Assembly (NCBI GenBank): GCA_034408745.1
Contig: JAWXCM010000400.1
Coordinates: forward strand, 1-64,000
Length of the DNA: 64,000 nt
Direction of reading: 5' to 3'
Source: JAWXCM01 sp034408745
GTDB lineage: Bacteria; Acidobacteriota; Terriglobia; Bryobacterales; Bryobacteraceae
Under the pieces are notes generated by a model. The model did no database searches. It was given only the letters and a program-made list of their open reading frames with translations, and was not told the DNA's origin. Shown one piece after another: positions 53,850 to 60,919 of the stretch (position 1 is the stretch's first letter; every line of letters starts with the position of its first letter). The translations under genes were made by a program, and so were the position numbers.

Positions 53850-56800
53850 TGCGGGTGTTGCTGACCGCGAATGCTTCATACGCCCCACCAAAGGGCGGTT
53901 CAACCCGAAGCAATCTGATCTGGCTGCGACACCTGGCCTCCCAGGGGCACGCCTGCGTAGTCGTCTGCCCCGCCGACGGCACGGACCCCGAATCCGCCAC
54001 CGTCGTCGACGGTATTGAGATCCGCACCGTGCGCGACCTCAGCCGCCGAACCGAGGTCCTGGCCCAGCACGTTCGCGAGTTCGCCCCCGACTGGGTTCTC
54101 GTCTCCAGCGAAGACGTCGCCCACACGCTCCTTCGAGCCGCTTACGCCGCCGCGCCCGACCGCCTCGTCTACCTCGCGCACACGCCGCAGTGGTACCCCT
54201 TCGGCCCCGCAAGCTGGCACCCCGACCGCTCCGCAACTGACATCATCCGCAAAGCCCGCGCTGTGGTAGCCATCGGCAAAACCACAGCCGCCTACATCCA
54301 GGAGCACGCCGGCGTTGGCGCTGAGGTCATCCACCCACCCATGTACGGCACGCCTCCGTGGCCCCGCTTCGGCTCCTTCGACCGCGGCTATGTGTTGATG
54401 ATCAACCCCAGCGTGGTCAAGGGCATCCGCATCTTCCTGGAACTGGCCAAACGGTTCCCGCAGATCGAGTTCGCCGGACTCGCCGGATGGGGCACCACCA
54501 GTGCCGACCGCGCCGCCATGACCGCGCTCCCCAACGTCCGCATCCTCGAAAGCGTCCCCAACATCGACGACGCCCTCGCCGGCGCTCGACTGCTGCTGAT
54601 GCCGTCCGTCTGGTTCGAAGGCTTCGGCCTCATCGCGATGGAAGCCATGCTGCGCGGCCTCCCCGTCGTCGCCAGCGACGCTGGTGGCCTCGTCGAAGCC
54701 AAGTCCGGAACCGGATTCGTACTGCCCGTCCGGCAGGTAGTGCGATTCGAAGCCGCGTTCGATGAAACGCACATGCCGAAGCCAGTCGAGGTGCCGCAGA
54801 ATATCGCCCCCTGGGACATCGCCCTGCGCACGCTGCTCACCGACCGCGCGGCGTGGGAGAACGAATCCGCGCGATCCCGCGAAGCAGCCGAGCATTTCGT
54901 CGCCAGCCTCGACGCCGCGGACCTCGAGCGCCTTCTGCTGCGTCTCTCGGAGCGCAAACTACGCGTCCTGCTCGCTCACAATTCCCTCTACTACCCCTCG
55001 CACGGCGGTGGCGACAAGTCGAATCGCCTGCTCATGGAAGCCCTCGCCGCCCAGGGCCATCAGGTCCGCGTCGTCTCCCGAGTCGCCGCGTTCGGCGAGC
55101 CCGATGGCGACAAGCTCCTGGCCGACCTCGCCGAACGCGACGTCCACGGCGTAAGGGGCGAATCCGGCATCGTCCGCTTCACGCTCCACGGCGTCGACGT
55201 CCGCACCGTGGCCTACGAGTCCAATCTGCGCGTCGTGTTCGCCGGACAGATCGCCGCGTTCGACCCCGACGTCATCATCACCTCCACCGACGACCCCGGC
55301 CAACTTCTGTTCGACCTCGCCATCAAGGCTCCCCGAGCCCGCGTTGTCTACCTCATCCGAGCCACCATCGCCGTCCCGTTCGGCCCCGACGCCTCCGGCC
55401 CCAGCCCCGCAAAAACGGAGATGCTCCGCAATGCCGATGCCGTCATCGGAGTCAGCGAGTACGTGGCCCGCTACGCCCGCGAATTTGGCGGCCTTACCGA
55501 CGCGCTCCACGTCCCCATCTCCCTGCTCGACCCTGGACCCGAGCCCGAATTCCTCGGCCGCTTCGAAAACGAATACATCACCCTCGCCAACCCCTGCGCC
55601 GTAAAAGGCATCTCGATCTTCCTGGAACTGGCTGACCGATTCCCGCAGTTGCGCTTCGCCGCCGTCCCTACCTGGGGCACCAATCCCGACGACTACGCCG
55701 CACTGAAGGAGCGGCCCAGCGTCGAGATCCTCCCGCCGGTCGACGATATCGACGATCTGCTCCGCCGCACCCGCGTCCTGCTGGTCCCGTCCGTCTGGGC
55801 CGAGGCCCGCTCGCGCATCGTACTGGAAGCCATGGCCCGGGGCGTACCCGTCATCTCCAGCAACGCCGGAGGCCTGCCCGAAGCCCACATGGGCGTCGAA
55901 TACGTGCTGCCGGTCAACGTCATCCGCCAGTACCGCCACACGCTCGACATGAACATGGTGCCCGTCGCCGACGTCCCCCCACAGGACATCGGTGTCTGGG
56001 CCGCCGCGCTCGAACGCCTCACCAGCGAGCGCGCCCACTGGCACGACGTCGCACAGCGCTCCCGCGACGCCGCCCTCAACTACGCCCGCAACCTGACCGT
56101 CGAGCCGTTCGAGGCCCAGCTTCGCCACGCGCTCCGCCGCCCCAAAACCGCAGCGCCGAAATTCGAGCTCTCCGACGACAAGAAAAAGCTACTCGCGCTC
56201 CGCCTGAAGCAGCGAGCCGCACCCGCACTCCTCGCTGGCGCCGAGCTACTCAAACCCGGCGATCTCCCGCTGGTCTGTCTGCCCTGGGCCGGAGGCGGCA
56301 CGCTGCAGTACCTGCGCTGGCGAGCCGCACTCAACGGCGTCGCCATGCCCGTCGCCGTGCGACTGCCGGGCCGCGAGTCGCGCCTGAAGGAACCGCCGCT
56401 GGAATCGATGGACGCGATCCTCGACGTGCTGGAGCCAGCAGTAAAAAAGCTGGGACGGTTCGCCCTCTTCGGCCACAGCATGGGAGGGGGAATCGCATTC
56501 GAGCTCGCACGCCGCATCCGGCCCGAGCTTCTGATCGTCTCAGCCGCCCGCGCCCCCCAGTACCGCATGCGCCCCAGCACCGCACCCGAGCCGACGGACG
56601 CCGAGCTAATCGACCAGATTCGCGCACACGGCGGCCAGCTCCCGGAGCAGGGGCTCGATCTCCTGCTGCCCGCTCTCAGAGCGGACACGCGCCTCTACCG
56701 TCAGTGGGTGTTTGCCGGTGGCGAGCCGCTCGACGTGCCGATCGTCGCGTGCGGCGGCGCGGACGACCCGAGTGTGCACCGGGAACATATCGAAGGTTGG

Positions 56801-56923
56801 AGTGAGCAGACCACGGCGGAGTTCGTGGCGCACGAATTCCCCGGCGGCCACTTCTACCTAAGTAGCGCCGAGTCCCAGTTCCTCGTCACGCTCCGGAACC
56901 ACCTCGCGCCGAGGCTCCGGTAG
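53849..56923 (+). CDS. Triple fusion: two GT4-type glycosyltransferases and a type II thioesterase
   Basis: 1024 residues with three modules. Module 1 (about 1-368) and module 2 (about 370-770) are GT-B glycosyltransferases of GT4 type. Both keep the E-x7-E motif (WFEGFGLIAMEAM near 255; WAEARSRIVLEAM near 650), and both carry GIRIFLELA/GISIFLELA, so they are duplicates. Module 3 (about 800-1024) is a GrsT-like thioesterase: VCLPWAGGGTLQYLRWRAAL, GHSMGGGIAFELA (Ser), GGADDPSVHREH (Asp) and GGHFYL (His). Type II thioesterases release acyl groups from carrier proteins, so the domain can act on the carrier fused in the gene upstream. The tail overlapped the MFS gene before the rearrangement at 56857-60919. 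Confidence 0.88.
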   Translation: MRVLLTANASYAPPKGGSTRSNLIWLRHLASQGHACVVVCPADGTDPESATVVDGIEIRTVRDLSRRTEVLAQHVREFAPDWVLVSSEDVAHTLLRAAYAAAPDRLVYLAHTPQWYPFGPASWHPDRSATDIIRKARAVVAIGKTTAAYIQEHAGVGAEVIHPPMYGTPPWPRFGSFDRGYVLMINPSVVKGIRIFLELAKRFPQIEFAGLAGWGTTSADRAAMTALPNVRILESVPNIDDALAGARLLLMPSVWFEGFGLIAMEAMLRGLPVVASDAGGLVEAKSGTGFVLPVRQVVRFEAAFDETHMPKPVEVPQNIAPWDIALRTLLTDRAAWENESARSREAAEHFVASLDAADLERLLLRLSERKLRVLLAHNSLYYPSHGGGDKSNRLLMEALAAQGHQVRVVSRVAAFGEPDGDKLLADLAERDVHGVRGESGIVRFTLHGVDVRTVAYESNLRVVFAGQIAAFDPDVIITSTDDPGQLLFDLAIKAPRARVVYLIRATIAVPFGPDASGPSPAKTEMLRNADAVIGVSEYVARYAREFGGLTDALHVPISLLDPGPEPEFLGRFENEYITLANPCAVKGISIFLELADRFPQLRFAAVPTWGTNPDDYAALKERPSVEILPPVDDIDDLLRRTRVLLVPSVWAEARSRIVLEAMARGVPVISSNAGGLPEAHMGVEYVLPVNVIRQYRHTLDMNMVPVADVPPQDIGVWAAALERLTSERAHWHDVAQRSRDAALNYARNLTVEPFEAQLRHALRRPKTAAPKFELSDDKKKLLALRLKQRAAPALLAGAELLKPGDLPLVCLPWAGGGTLQYLRWRAALNGVAMPVAVRLPGRESRLKEPPLESMDAILDVLEPAVKKLGRFALFGHSMGGGIAFELARRIRPELLIVSAARAPQYRMRPSTAPEPTDAELIDQIRAHGGQLPEQGLDLLLPALRADTRLYRQWVFAGGEPLDVPIVACGGADDPSVHREHIEGWSEQTTAEFVAHEFPGGHFYLSSAESQFLVTLRNHLAPRLR

Positions 56924-57035
56924 CTTCTTCGCAAACGTCGCCCACGCCCAGGGCAGCGCCGTGGCCGTGCTGAACAGCCCCGCGACAAAGCCAATATCCC
57001 GAGGCCCGGTAGTGGATCGCCGCGATACTCGCCAC
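56857..57035 (+). repeat. Direct repeat of the thioesterase/MFS gene junction, copy 1
   Basis: 179 bp almost identical to 60742-60919 (about three differences, one of them a single-base indel). It holds the last thioesterase codons on the plus strand and, on the minus strand, a detached piece of the MFS gene 3' end, so the two genes originally overlapped tail to tail. Confidence 0.92.
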
Positions 57036-57087
57036 GGATATCCACGGCGAGTTCGTGGCGCACGAATTCCCCGGTGGCCACTTCTAC

Positions 57088-57095
57088 CTAAGTAG
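57088..57095. repeat. 8-bp target-site duplication, left copy
   Basis: CTAAGTAG directly precedes the left end of the element. The same 8 bp follow its right end at 60743-60750. Eight bases is the usual duplication size for IS1595-family elements. Confidence 0.75.
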
Positions 57096-57123
57096 GGCCA
57101 TAATTCACTACACTGACCAGACG
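57096..57123 (+). repeat. Left terminal inverted repeat of the IS1595-type element
   Basis: 28 bp, 22 matching the right end. A promoter-like TTCACT, 17-bp spacer, TATGCT (57104-57132) overlaps it and could drive the first passenger gene. Confidence 0.7.
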
Positions 57124-57135
57124 TGATATGCTGGC

Positions 57136-57579
57136 GTGCGAATGCACCCGCCCGGTCTAATCTCGATCAGTTTCCTGGTCTGCGAAAAGATTCTGCAGGA
57201 AGAAGGGGGCGTTCTTAGCGCCATCAGGATCGTCGACGTTTTTACCATCCTCCCGATCCCCAACGTGTTGATTCAAGACCGAGCCATAGACGTGGCGCTA
57301 CTCGTGGCAGGCAATTGCGAGCGCGACACGAACCGCGCCATCATCGATTTTCAACAGATCATGCCAAATGGAGAGACCCAAATGCTAGGCTCCCCTTTGG
57401 CAGTGACGATAGTCACCTCACCAGAACACCCAGCATCACCAGCAGGGTTCCAGGCGCGCATAAACTTGATGCTGTCGGCGAAATATATAGGCTGCAATTG
57501 GATCGTACTGTCGTATAACGGACAGGAAGTGGCCCGGGCCGCACTCACGCTTTCTTTAGCTGAAAACTCTGGACGATGA
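57136..57579 (+). CDS. Passenger gene: DUF6941-like protein of unknown function
   Basis: The 147-residue protein begins (GTG, or ATG two codons later) MHPPGLISISFLVCEKILQE and continues GGVLSAIRIVDVFTILPIPN, a pattern I associate with short bacterial proteins of the DUF6941 type (a 'CE.vL.E.dGV.SaIRIVD' start); the rest is beta-rich. No catalytic residues are evident. It looks intact and is the first gene inside the left end of the element. The family name is from memory and moderate in certainty. Confidence 0.6.
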   Translation: MRMHPPGLISISFLVCEKILQEEGGVLSAIRIVDVFTILPIPNVLIQDRAIDVALLVAGNCERDTNRAIIDFQQIMPNGETQMLGSPLAVTIVTSPEHPASPAGFQARINLMLSAKYIGCNWIVLSYNGQEVARAALTLSLAENSGR

Positions 57580-57907
57580 ATGAAGACCCTGAAGTCGCCC
57601 ACTGTGGGCCGATCCGAATCGCGTCTACCCAGCGGGCGAGCACGGCATAGCCCTGCGCAGGCGCAACAGGGCGGATGGCTGCTGCTAGTTCAAGGCGCAG
57701 CGATTCTTCTGAGCGGTGTCCACACGAGAACTCAGCAAAGGGAGACATCAGCGCGCTCGCCAGCCTATTCGCTTCTCCGTCATTGGGAGACCGCGAGCGG
57801 ATATAGTGATACGCGCCCGCAAACGACACGCGAAAGGCGTCGGTGTCAATCTCATCCGCGAGATAAGCGCGTACGGAATCACGCACATAATCAACGATCT
57901 GGCTCAT
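57545..57907 (-). CDS. Passenger gene: small helical protein of unknown function
   Basis: The 120-residue protein starts MSQIVDYVRDSVRAYLADEI at an ATG with a perfect AGGAGG seven bases upstream, the strongest ribosome site in the element. It continues with SVRAYLADEIDTDAFRVSFA and AEFSCGHRSEESLRLELAAA. This helical layout resembles short proteins found beside toxin-antitoxin or mobile genes, but no family is assigned. Its 3' end overlaps the convergent DUF6941-like gene by 35 bp. Confidence 0.65.
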   Translation of the reverse strand: MSQIVDYVRDSVRAYLADEIDTDAFRVSFAGAYHYIRSRSPNDGEANRLASALMSPFAEFSCGHRSEESLRLELAAAIRPVAPAQGYAVLARWVDAIRIGPQWATSGSSFIVQSFQLKKA

Positions 57908-58241
57908 GCTGACACCTCCTGCTGACTTCATTATCCCCCGAAAGGTCGGCAAGCGCGAATTATATCGCATCTTCAATGATCCAGGTTTTCGCAACGACAT
58001 CATTGCACGAACGAATCAGCGGGTCGACGTATCAGAAGGACTCGCTTCCGCAGAGTGTAATCAAGAACCAGGGACCATGAGCCACGTGTACGACTGGATG
58101 CAATACAGCGAGACAGAAAACAGAATGCACCTTCTCGCAACCGTGCATTGCTTCAAAAAACTCAACGGGGAACTTGGAGCAAGCGGAGATTTTGATCCCA
58201 TCGTGTTGGTGTTTGATGGCCAGATACTCACCGATCCATAG
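57906..58241 (+). CDS. Passenger ORF: hypothetical protein or fragment
   Basis: The C-terminal half looks protein-like: GTMSHVYDWMQYSETENRMH, then LLATVHCFKKLNGELGASGD and FDPIVLVFDGQ. The 'GASG..DP' ending is reminiscent of small hypothetical proteins beside transposases. The start is unclear, since the nominal ATG lies in the 5' end of the divergent gene and no ribosome site is visible. Treat as possible or partial. Confidence 0.4.
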   Translation: MLTPPADFIIPRKVGKRELYRIFNDPGFRNDIIARTNQRVDVSEGLASAECNQEPGTMSHVYDWMQYSETENRMHLLATVHCFKKLNGELGASGDFDPIVLVFDGQILTDP

Positions 58242-58287
58242 ATCGCACCGACCGTGCCATCATGAACGTATCAAGCCCCAGACGGAG

Positions 58288-58701
58288 ATGATCGAAGGGC
58301 CGGAAGCGCTCGACCGATTCAGGAGCGCACTGAAAGCCGTGCTGACGGTGCCGGAGTCAGCGCTACCGCCGAGCCCATTCAAGAAGTCCCGTCCGAAAAC
58401 AGAAGCGCGAAAAACTAAGCCATCCACTGGTGAATCGCCGAAGGCGGGGGCGTGTCGTAGTGCAATCGGCGACTCCATGCAATTATATTATGCATTCGTA
58501 GTGCGTAATTGCATACAGAGGTCCCCTGCGTCTCCACTACATGCCCGAGCGCTGGAACCCGTGCTCCAAAAAGCCGCGGGCGAACTTCCCGCGTTGTCCT
58601 CACCCGGTCCCCGCCAGTCGGGCAAAACGACGCTGCTTAAGCACGTTTTTGGGGACAAGTGCGGGCATTTTGGGATCTCGAACGGAGCATCTCAACCGTA
58701 G
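58288..58701 (+). pseudogene. Composite frame: small hypothetical start joined to an AAA_14/DUF4143 ATPase N-terminus
   Basis: The frame starts MIEGPEALDRFRSALKAVLT followed by PPSPFKKSRPK, the pattern of small hypothetical proteins ('EGPEA..RF...L...L.VP...PPSPF.K'). After an AT-rich stretch the same frame reads RALEPVLQKAAGELPALSSP, then GPRQSGKTTLLKHVFGDK (Walker A). That is the N-terminus of AAA_14/DUF4143 ATPases, which then breaks off. The segment before the Walker A seems to carry two compensating frameshifts. The matching C-terminal domain lies 0.9 kb downstream at 59624-59869. Confidence 0.5.
58477..58514. repeat. AT-rich 9-bp inverted repeat
   Basis: ATGCAATTA (58477-58485) is mirrored by TAATTGCAT (58506-58514) around a 20-base loop in an AT-rich patch that contrasts with the surrounding DNA. 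It lies at the join between the small hypothetical part and the ATPase part of the composite frame. Confidence 0.5.
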
Positions 58702-58765
58702 TTCGCAGCCAGCCAGCGAAAAACGAATTGTGGGTTGCCGCGGGAGCTGGTTATAATCGGGGAAA

Positions 58766-59631
58766 ATGTCCAGGAAAGCCCTACTCGACGCCGCTTTGGG
58801 TTTAAGCACGGTTGGGGGAGCCGTGTTTGCCGTTGGCGCTTCGAGGGACCCGGTCTCTAAGGTCGTTACCCTTCCCGATTCAGTATTCGGCGCCTTGATG
58901 GTCGTAGGCGGCGTCCTCGTGGCTGTTGGCGCCACAGCGTTCATGTTGTCATTCCTGATCGACCGAATTGATATACGAATACCGCATTACGTTGATCACG
59001 ATTCAAAGTATCTCTGCACCCACGCCCGCCTTGGCGATCTTCCCTGCCTTTTCGCCTGGTACACACGATATTTTGGGGATGACGTGCCGGATATCGAGGT
59101 GATGCGCGCGTGGGTGGCGAAGTGCGGCTCAGCCTTTACTATTGTGCAAAGAGTGGTCGAAGACTCTGGCCTGCCAACACGCCACGAACTGGTCGGGTCG
59201 TTCAAGCTCTTGCCCCTCACGGCTAAAGGCGGCTAAAGGTGTCCGCGCAATTCCTCGGCCAGGCGGCCGGGTCGACTTTTAGACCCGAGCACATTTCTGG
59301 CGGTCGGTCCCGGCCGGCTGCGTATTACGTCGGTGATGTCTTTGCGACGACGTAATACGCAAGGGGGGTCGTTATGGCCCAACTCAACGCGGCGATTTCG
59401 CCTGTGGGTCGAGGTGCGGTGACCGTCTATGCGAGACCACTTACAAAGGACGGCCTTCGTGTCATGACGAAGCACGGATTTGTGCAGGTCTCGGACTCGA
59501 GGTCGGCCCCACAGATCGGTCGAGCCTGCAAGTTGCACATTGGAAGCGAAGGCGAGAGTGTTGTGCGTCCCAGGGCGAAGCGCCACCGACTCGCACCGGC
59601 GGCACCGGTAAGCGACAAACTGGATGATTGA
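58766..59631 (+). pseudogene. Membrane-anchored GNAT-like gene, frameshifted and stopped
   Basis: The intact part (58766-59236, 156 residues) has two hydrophobic N-terminal segments, then LPCLFAWYTRYFGDDVPDIE and VGSFKLLPLTAKGG, where it stops. In a shifted frame the protein goes on with FRPEHISGGRSRPAAYYVGD, meets a TAA near 59352, and continues in the same frame YARGVVMAQLNAAI, VYARPLTKDGLRVMTKHGF and APQIGRACKLHIGSE. Together this is the layout of an acyltransferase-like protein (GNAT fold). At least one frameshift and one stop disable it. It interrupts the DUF4143 ATPase gene. Confidence 0.6.
59320..59360. repeat. Perfect 13-bp inverted repeat
   Basis: GCGTATTACGTCG (59320-59332) and CGACGTAATACGC (59348-59360) pair perfectly around a 15-base loop. 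The right arm contains the TAA that stops the GNAT-like frame. Length and perfection make chance unlikely. Confidence 0.75.
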
Positions 59632-59869
59632 CGCTGGCTGGCGCACCTCGAACGGAACGGAAGTCGACCTCGTTGTGGTCAGCGAAGGTAAGCTCATTCC
59701 CGTCGAAGTGAAATTGTCAGCCACACCCCGACCCGCCATGGCAAAATCCATTCGGACCCTGCAGCAGGAACTGGGCGAAACGGTCGGCCCTGGCTTCGTC
59801 GTTCATCCAGGCGACGTACGGCTGCCTCTGGCCCCGAACGTCATCGCATTACCATTTACGCAGCTTTGA
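59624..59869 (+). pseudogene. C-terminal fragment of a DUF4143-type AAA ATPase
   Basis: 81 residues with WRTSNGTEVDLVVVSEGKLI, PVEVKLSATPRPAMAKSI and PGFVVHPGDVRLPL. This is the nuclease-like (E..D...E.K) C-terminal domain of DUF4143/AAA_14 proteins. The N-terminal ATPase piece is at about 58527-58686, so one gene has been split and its centre lost. Ends 6 bp before the convergent chimeric frame. Confidence 0.75.
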
Positions 59870-59875
59870 ATCAAA

Positions 59876-60694
59876 CTACAGCGGCATCCGCCTGCCGACC
59901 ATCGGCACCGACCGCTGGCTCTGCCTAGGCAGTTGCCCCGAGCCTTCCCCGATCAAAGGGCCGCCGCGCCGCGAGCCTCCGGGAATATCCAGCTCACTTT
60001 CGTCGAAAGTCAGCGGCCGGTCGAGCACCATTTCCAGCGTTGTGCCCTTCGCCAGAACCGTATCCGGACCACGCGTCAGCAACACCGTGGCCAAACCGGC
60101 AGCCGCACCGATTCCCACGCCCATGCCCGCTCGTCCCGCCAGCCCGCCGCTGCTCGCACCCACCGACGCACCCGCGGCAGCCACTTCGCCGATTCGCTGC
60201 GCATCCCCCTTGTTGCCATCGCTCTTGATCTTGCCTTCGGTCTTGTCCAGCTCTTCCGTGGCGCGCCCGATAGTTTCGTCCACCTCAATCTCGCCGCTCA
60301 GTTGTTTGTCGAATGATTGCTGATGGAGCGCGAACCGGATACGGTACGCCATGTGCCACGCTGACTTCTGGCTGATACCGATGTCTCGGCTGATCTCATA
60401 GCTGCTGATGCCGTTCTTACAATTAACAACCAGCCACAGCGCGGTAAACCACTTGTCCAGCCCGATAGGTGAGTCCTCGAAAATGGTACCCACTTTCAGC
60501 GAGAATTTCGCCTTCTCATGCTTGCCATAGCACTTGTAGAGGCGTGCATTCTCCAGATAGGTGACGTTCGCGGAGCCGCAACGCGGGCATACAACCTTGC
60601 CATCCACCCACCGCGATTCAATCATGAAATTCTGGCAGTTATCGGGGTTCGAGAAGTAAACAATTGCTTCTTGAAGGGTGCGTGCCGATTCCAT
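59876..60694 (-). CDS. Chimeric ORF: IS1595 transposase N-terminus joined to a glycine-zipper protein C-terminus
   Basis: Residues 1 to about 135 are an IS1595-family transposase start: a zinc-ribbon half-site (CPRCGSANVTY), KFSLKVGTIFEDSPIGLDKW, GISSYEISRDIGISQKSAWH and LSGEIEVDET with the first catalytic Asp. After VDET the expected 'FIGGK' core and the remaining acidic residues are absent. Instead residues 138-272 read EVAAAGASVGASSGGLAGRA (glycine zipper), then LLTRGPDTVLAKGTTLEMVL and DRPLTFDESELDIPG, as in exported acidobacterial glycine-zipper proteins. The fusion is in frame over 272 residues. It cannot be an active transposase; whether it is expressed is unknown. Confidence 0.8.
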   Translation of the reverse strand: MESARTLQEAIVYFSNPDNCQNFMIESRWVDGKVVCPRCGSANVTYLENARLYKCYGKHEKAKFSLKVGTIFEDSPIGLDKWFTALWLVVNCKNGISSYEISRDIGISQKSAWHMAYRIRFALHQQSFDKQLSGEIEVDETIGRATEELDKTEGKIKSDGNKGDAQRIGEVAAAGASVGASSGGLAGRAGMGVGIGAAAGLATVLLTRGPDTVLAKGTTLEMVLDRPLTFDESELDIPGGSRRGGPLIGEGSGQLPRQSQRSVPMVGRRMPL

Positions 60695-60714
60695 AAAACA
60701 GTATTGCCTTACTT

Positions 60715-60742
60715 CGTGTGGTCAGTCAAGTTACTTATCGCC
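60715..60742 (-). repeat. Right terminal inverted repeat of the IS1595-type element
   Basis: 28 bp, 22 matching the left end when inverted. It is followed directly by the right copy of the 8-bp duplication at 60743-60750. Confidence 0.7.
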
Positions 60743-60919
60743 CTAAGTAGCGCCGAGTCCCAGTTCCTCGTCACCCTCCGGAACCACCTCGCGCCGAGGC
60801 TCCGGTAGCTTCTTCACAAACGTCGCCCACGCCCAGGGCAGCGCCGTGGCCGTGCTGAACAGCCCCGCGACAAAGCCAATATCCCGAGGCCCGTAGTGGA
60901 TCGCCGCGATACTCGCCAC
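60742..60919 (+). repeat. Direct repeat of the thioesterase/MFS gene junction, copy 2
   Basis: 178 bp, partner of 56857-57035. This copy is continuous with the intact MFS gene on the minus strand. On the plus strand it still holds an orphan copy of the last thioesterase codons. Confidence 0.92.

Larger units (their letters stand above)
56821..57095 (+). repeat. 45-bp direct repeat marking a tandem duplication
   Basis: The 45 bp at 56821-56865 (end of the thioesterase module, through CTAAGTAG) recur at 57051-57095 with one difference. With the 178-bp repeat below they show that about 230 bp of the thioesterase/MFS junction were duplicated in tandem. Confidence 0.9.
57096..60742. mobile_element. 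Passenger-bearing IS1595-type element, about 3.65 kb
   Basis: The left end (57096-57123) and the inverted right end (60715-60742) match at 22 of 28 positions, starting GGC.ATAA and including ACTGACCA. Flanking 8-bp repeats CTAAGTAG are identical. An IS1595-type transposase start lies 48 bp inside the right end, pointing inward. The interior holds a DUF6941-like gene, a small minus-strand gene, several broken genes and the 3' end of an unrelated gene fused to the transposase frame. It inserted between two copies of a duplicated segment, exactly at the MFS stop codon. IS1595 members with passenger genes are known; whether this one moved with its cargo or gained it later is open. Confidence 0.75.

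Noticed and set aside
54853..56128. Long overlapping frames on both strands inside the glycosyltransferase fusion
   Set aside because: Arg-rich or Gly/Val-rich shadows; the GT4 frame carries all catalytic motifs.
59233..59751. 172-codon minus-strand frame inside the element
   Set aside because: Antisense to the GNAT-like and DUF4143 fragments, whose plus-strand readings match families.
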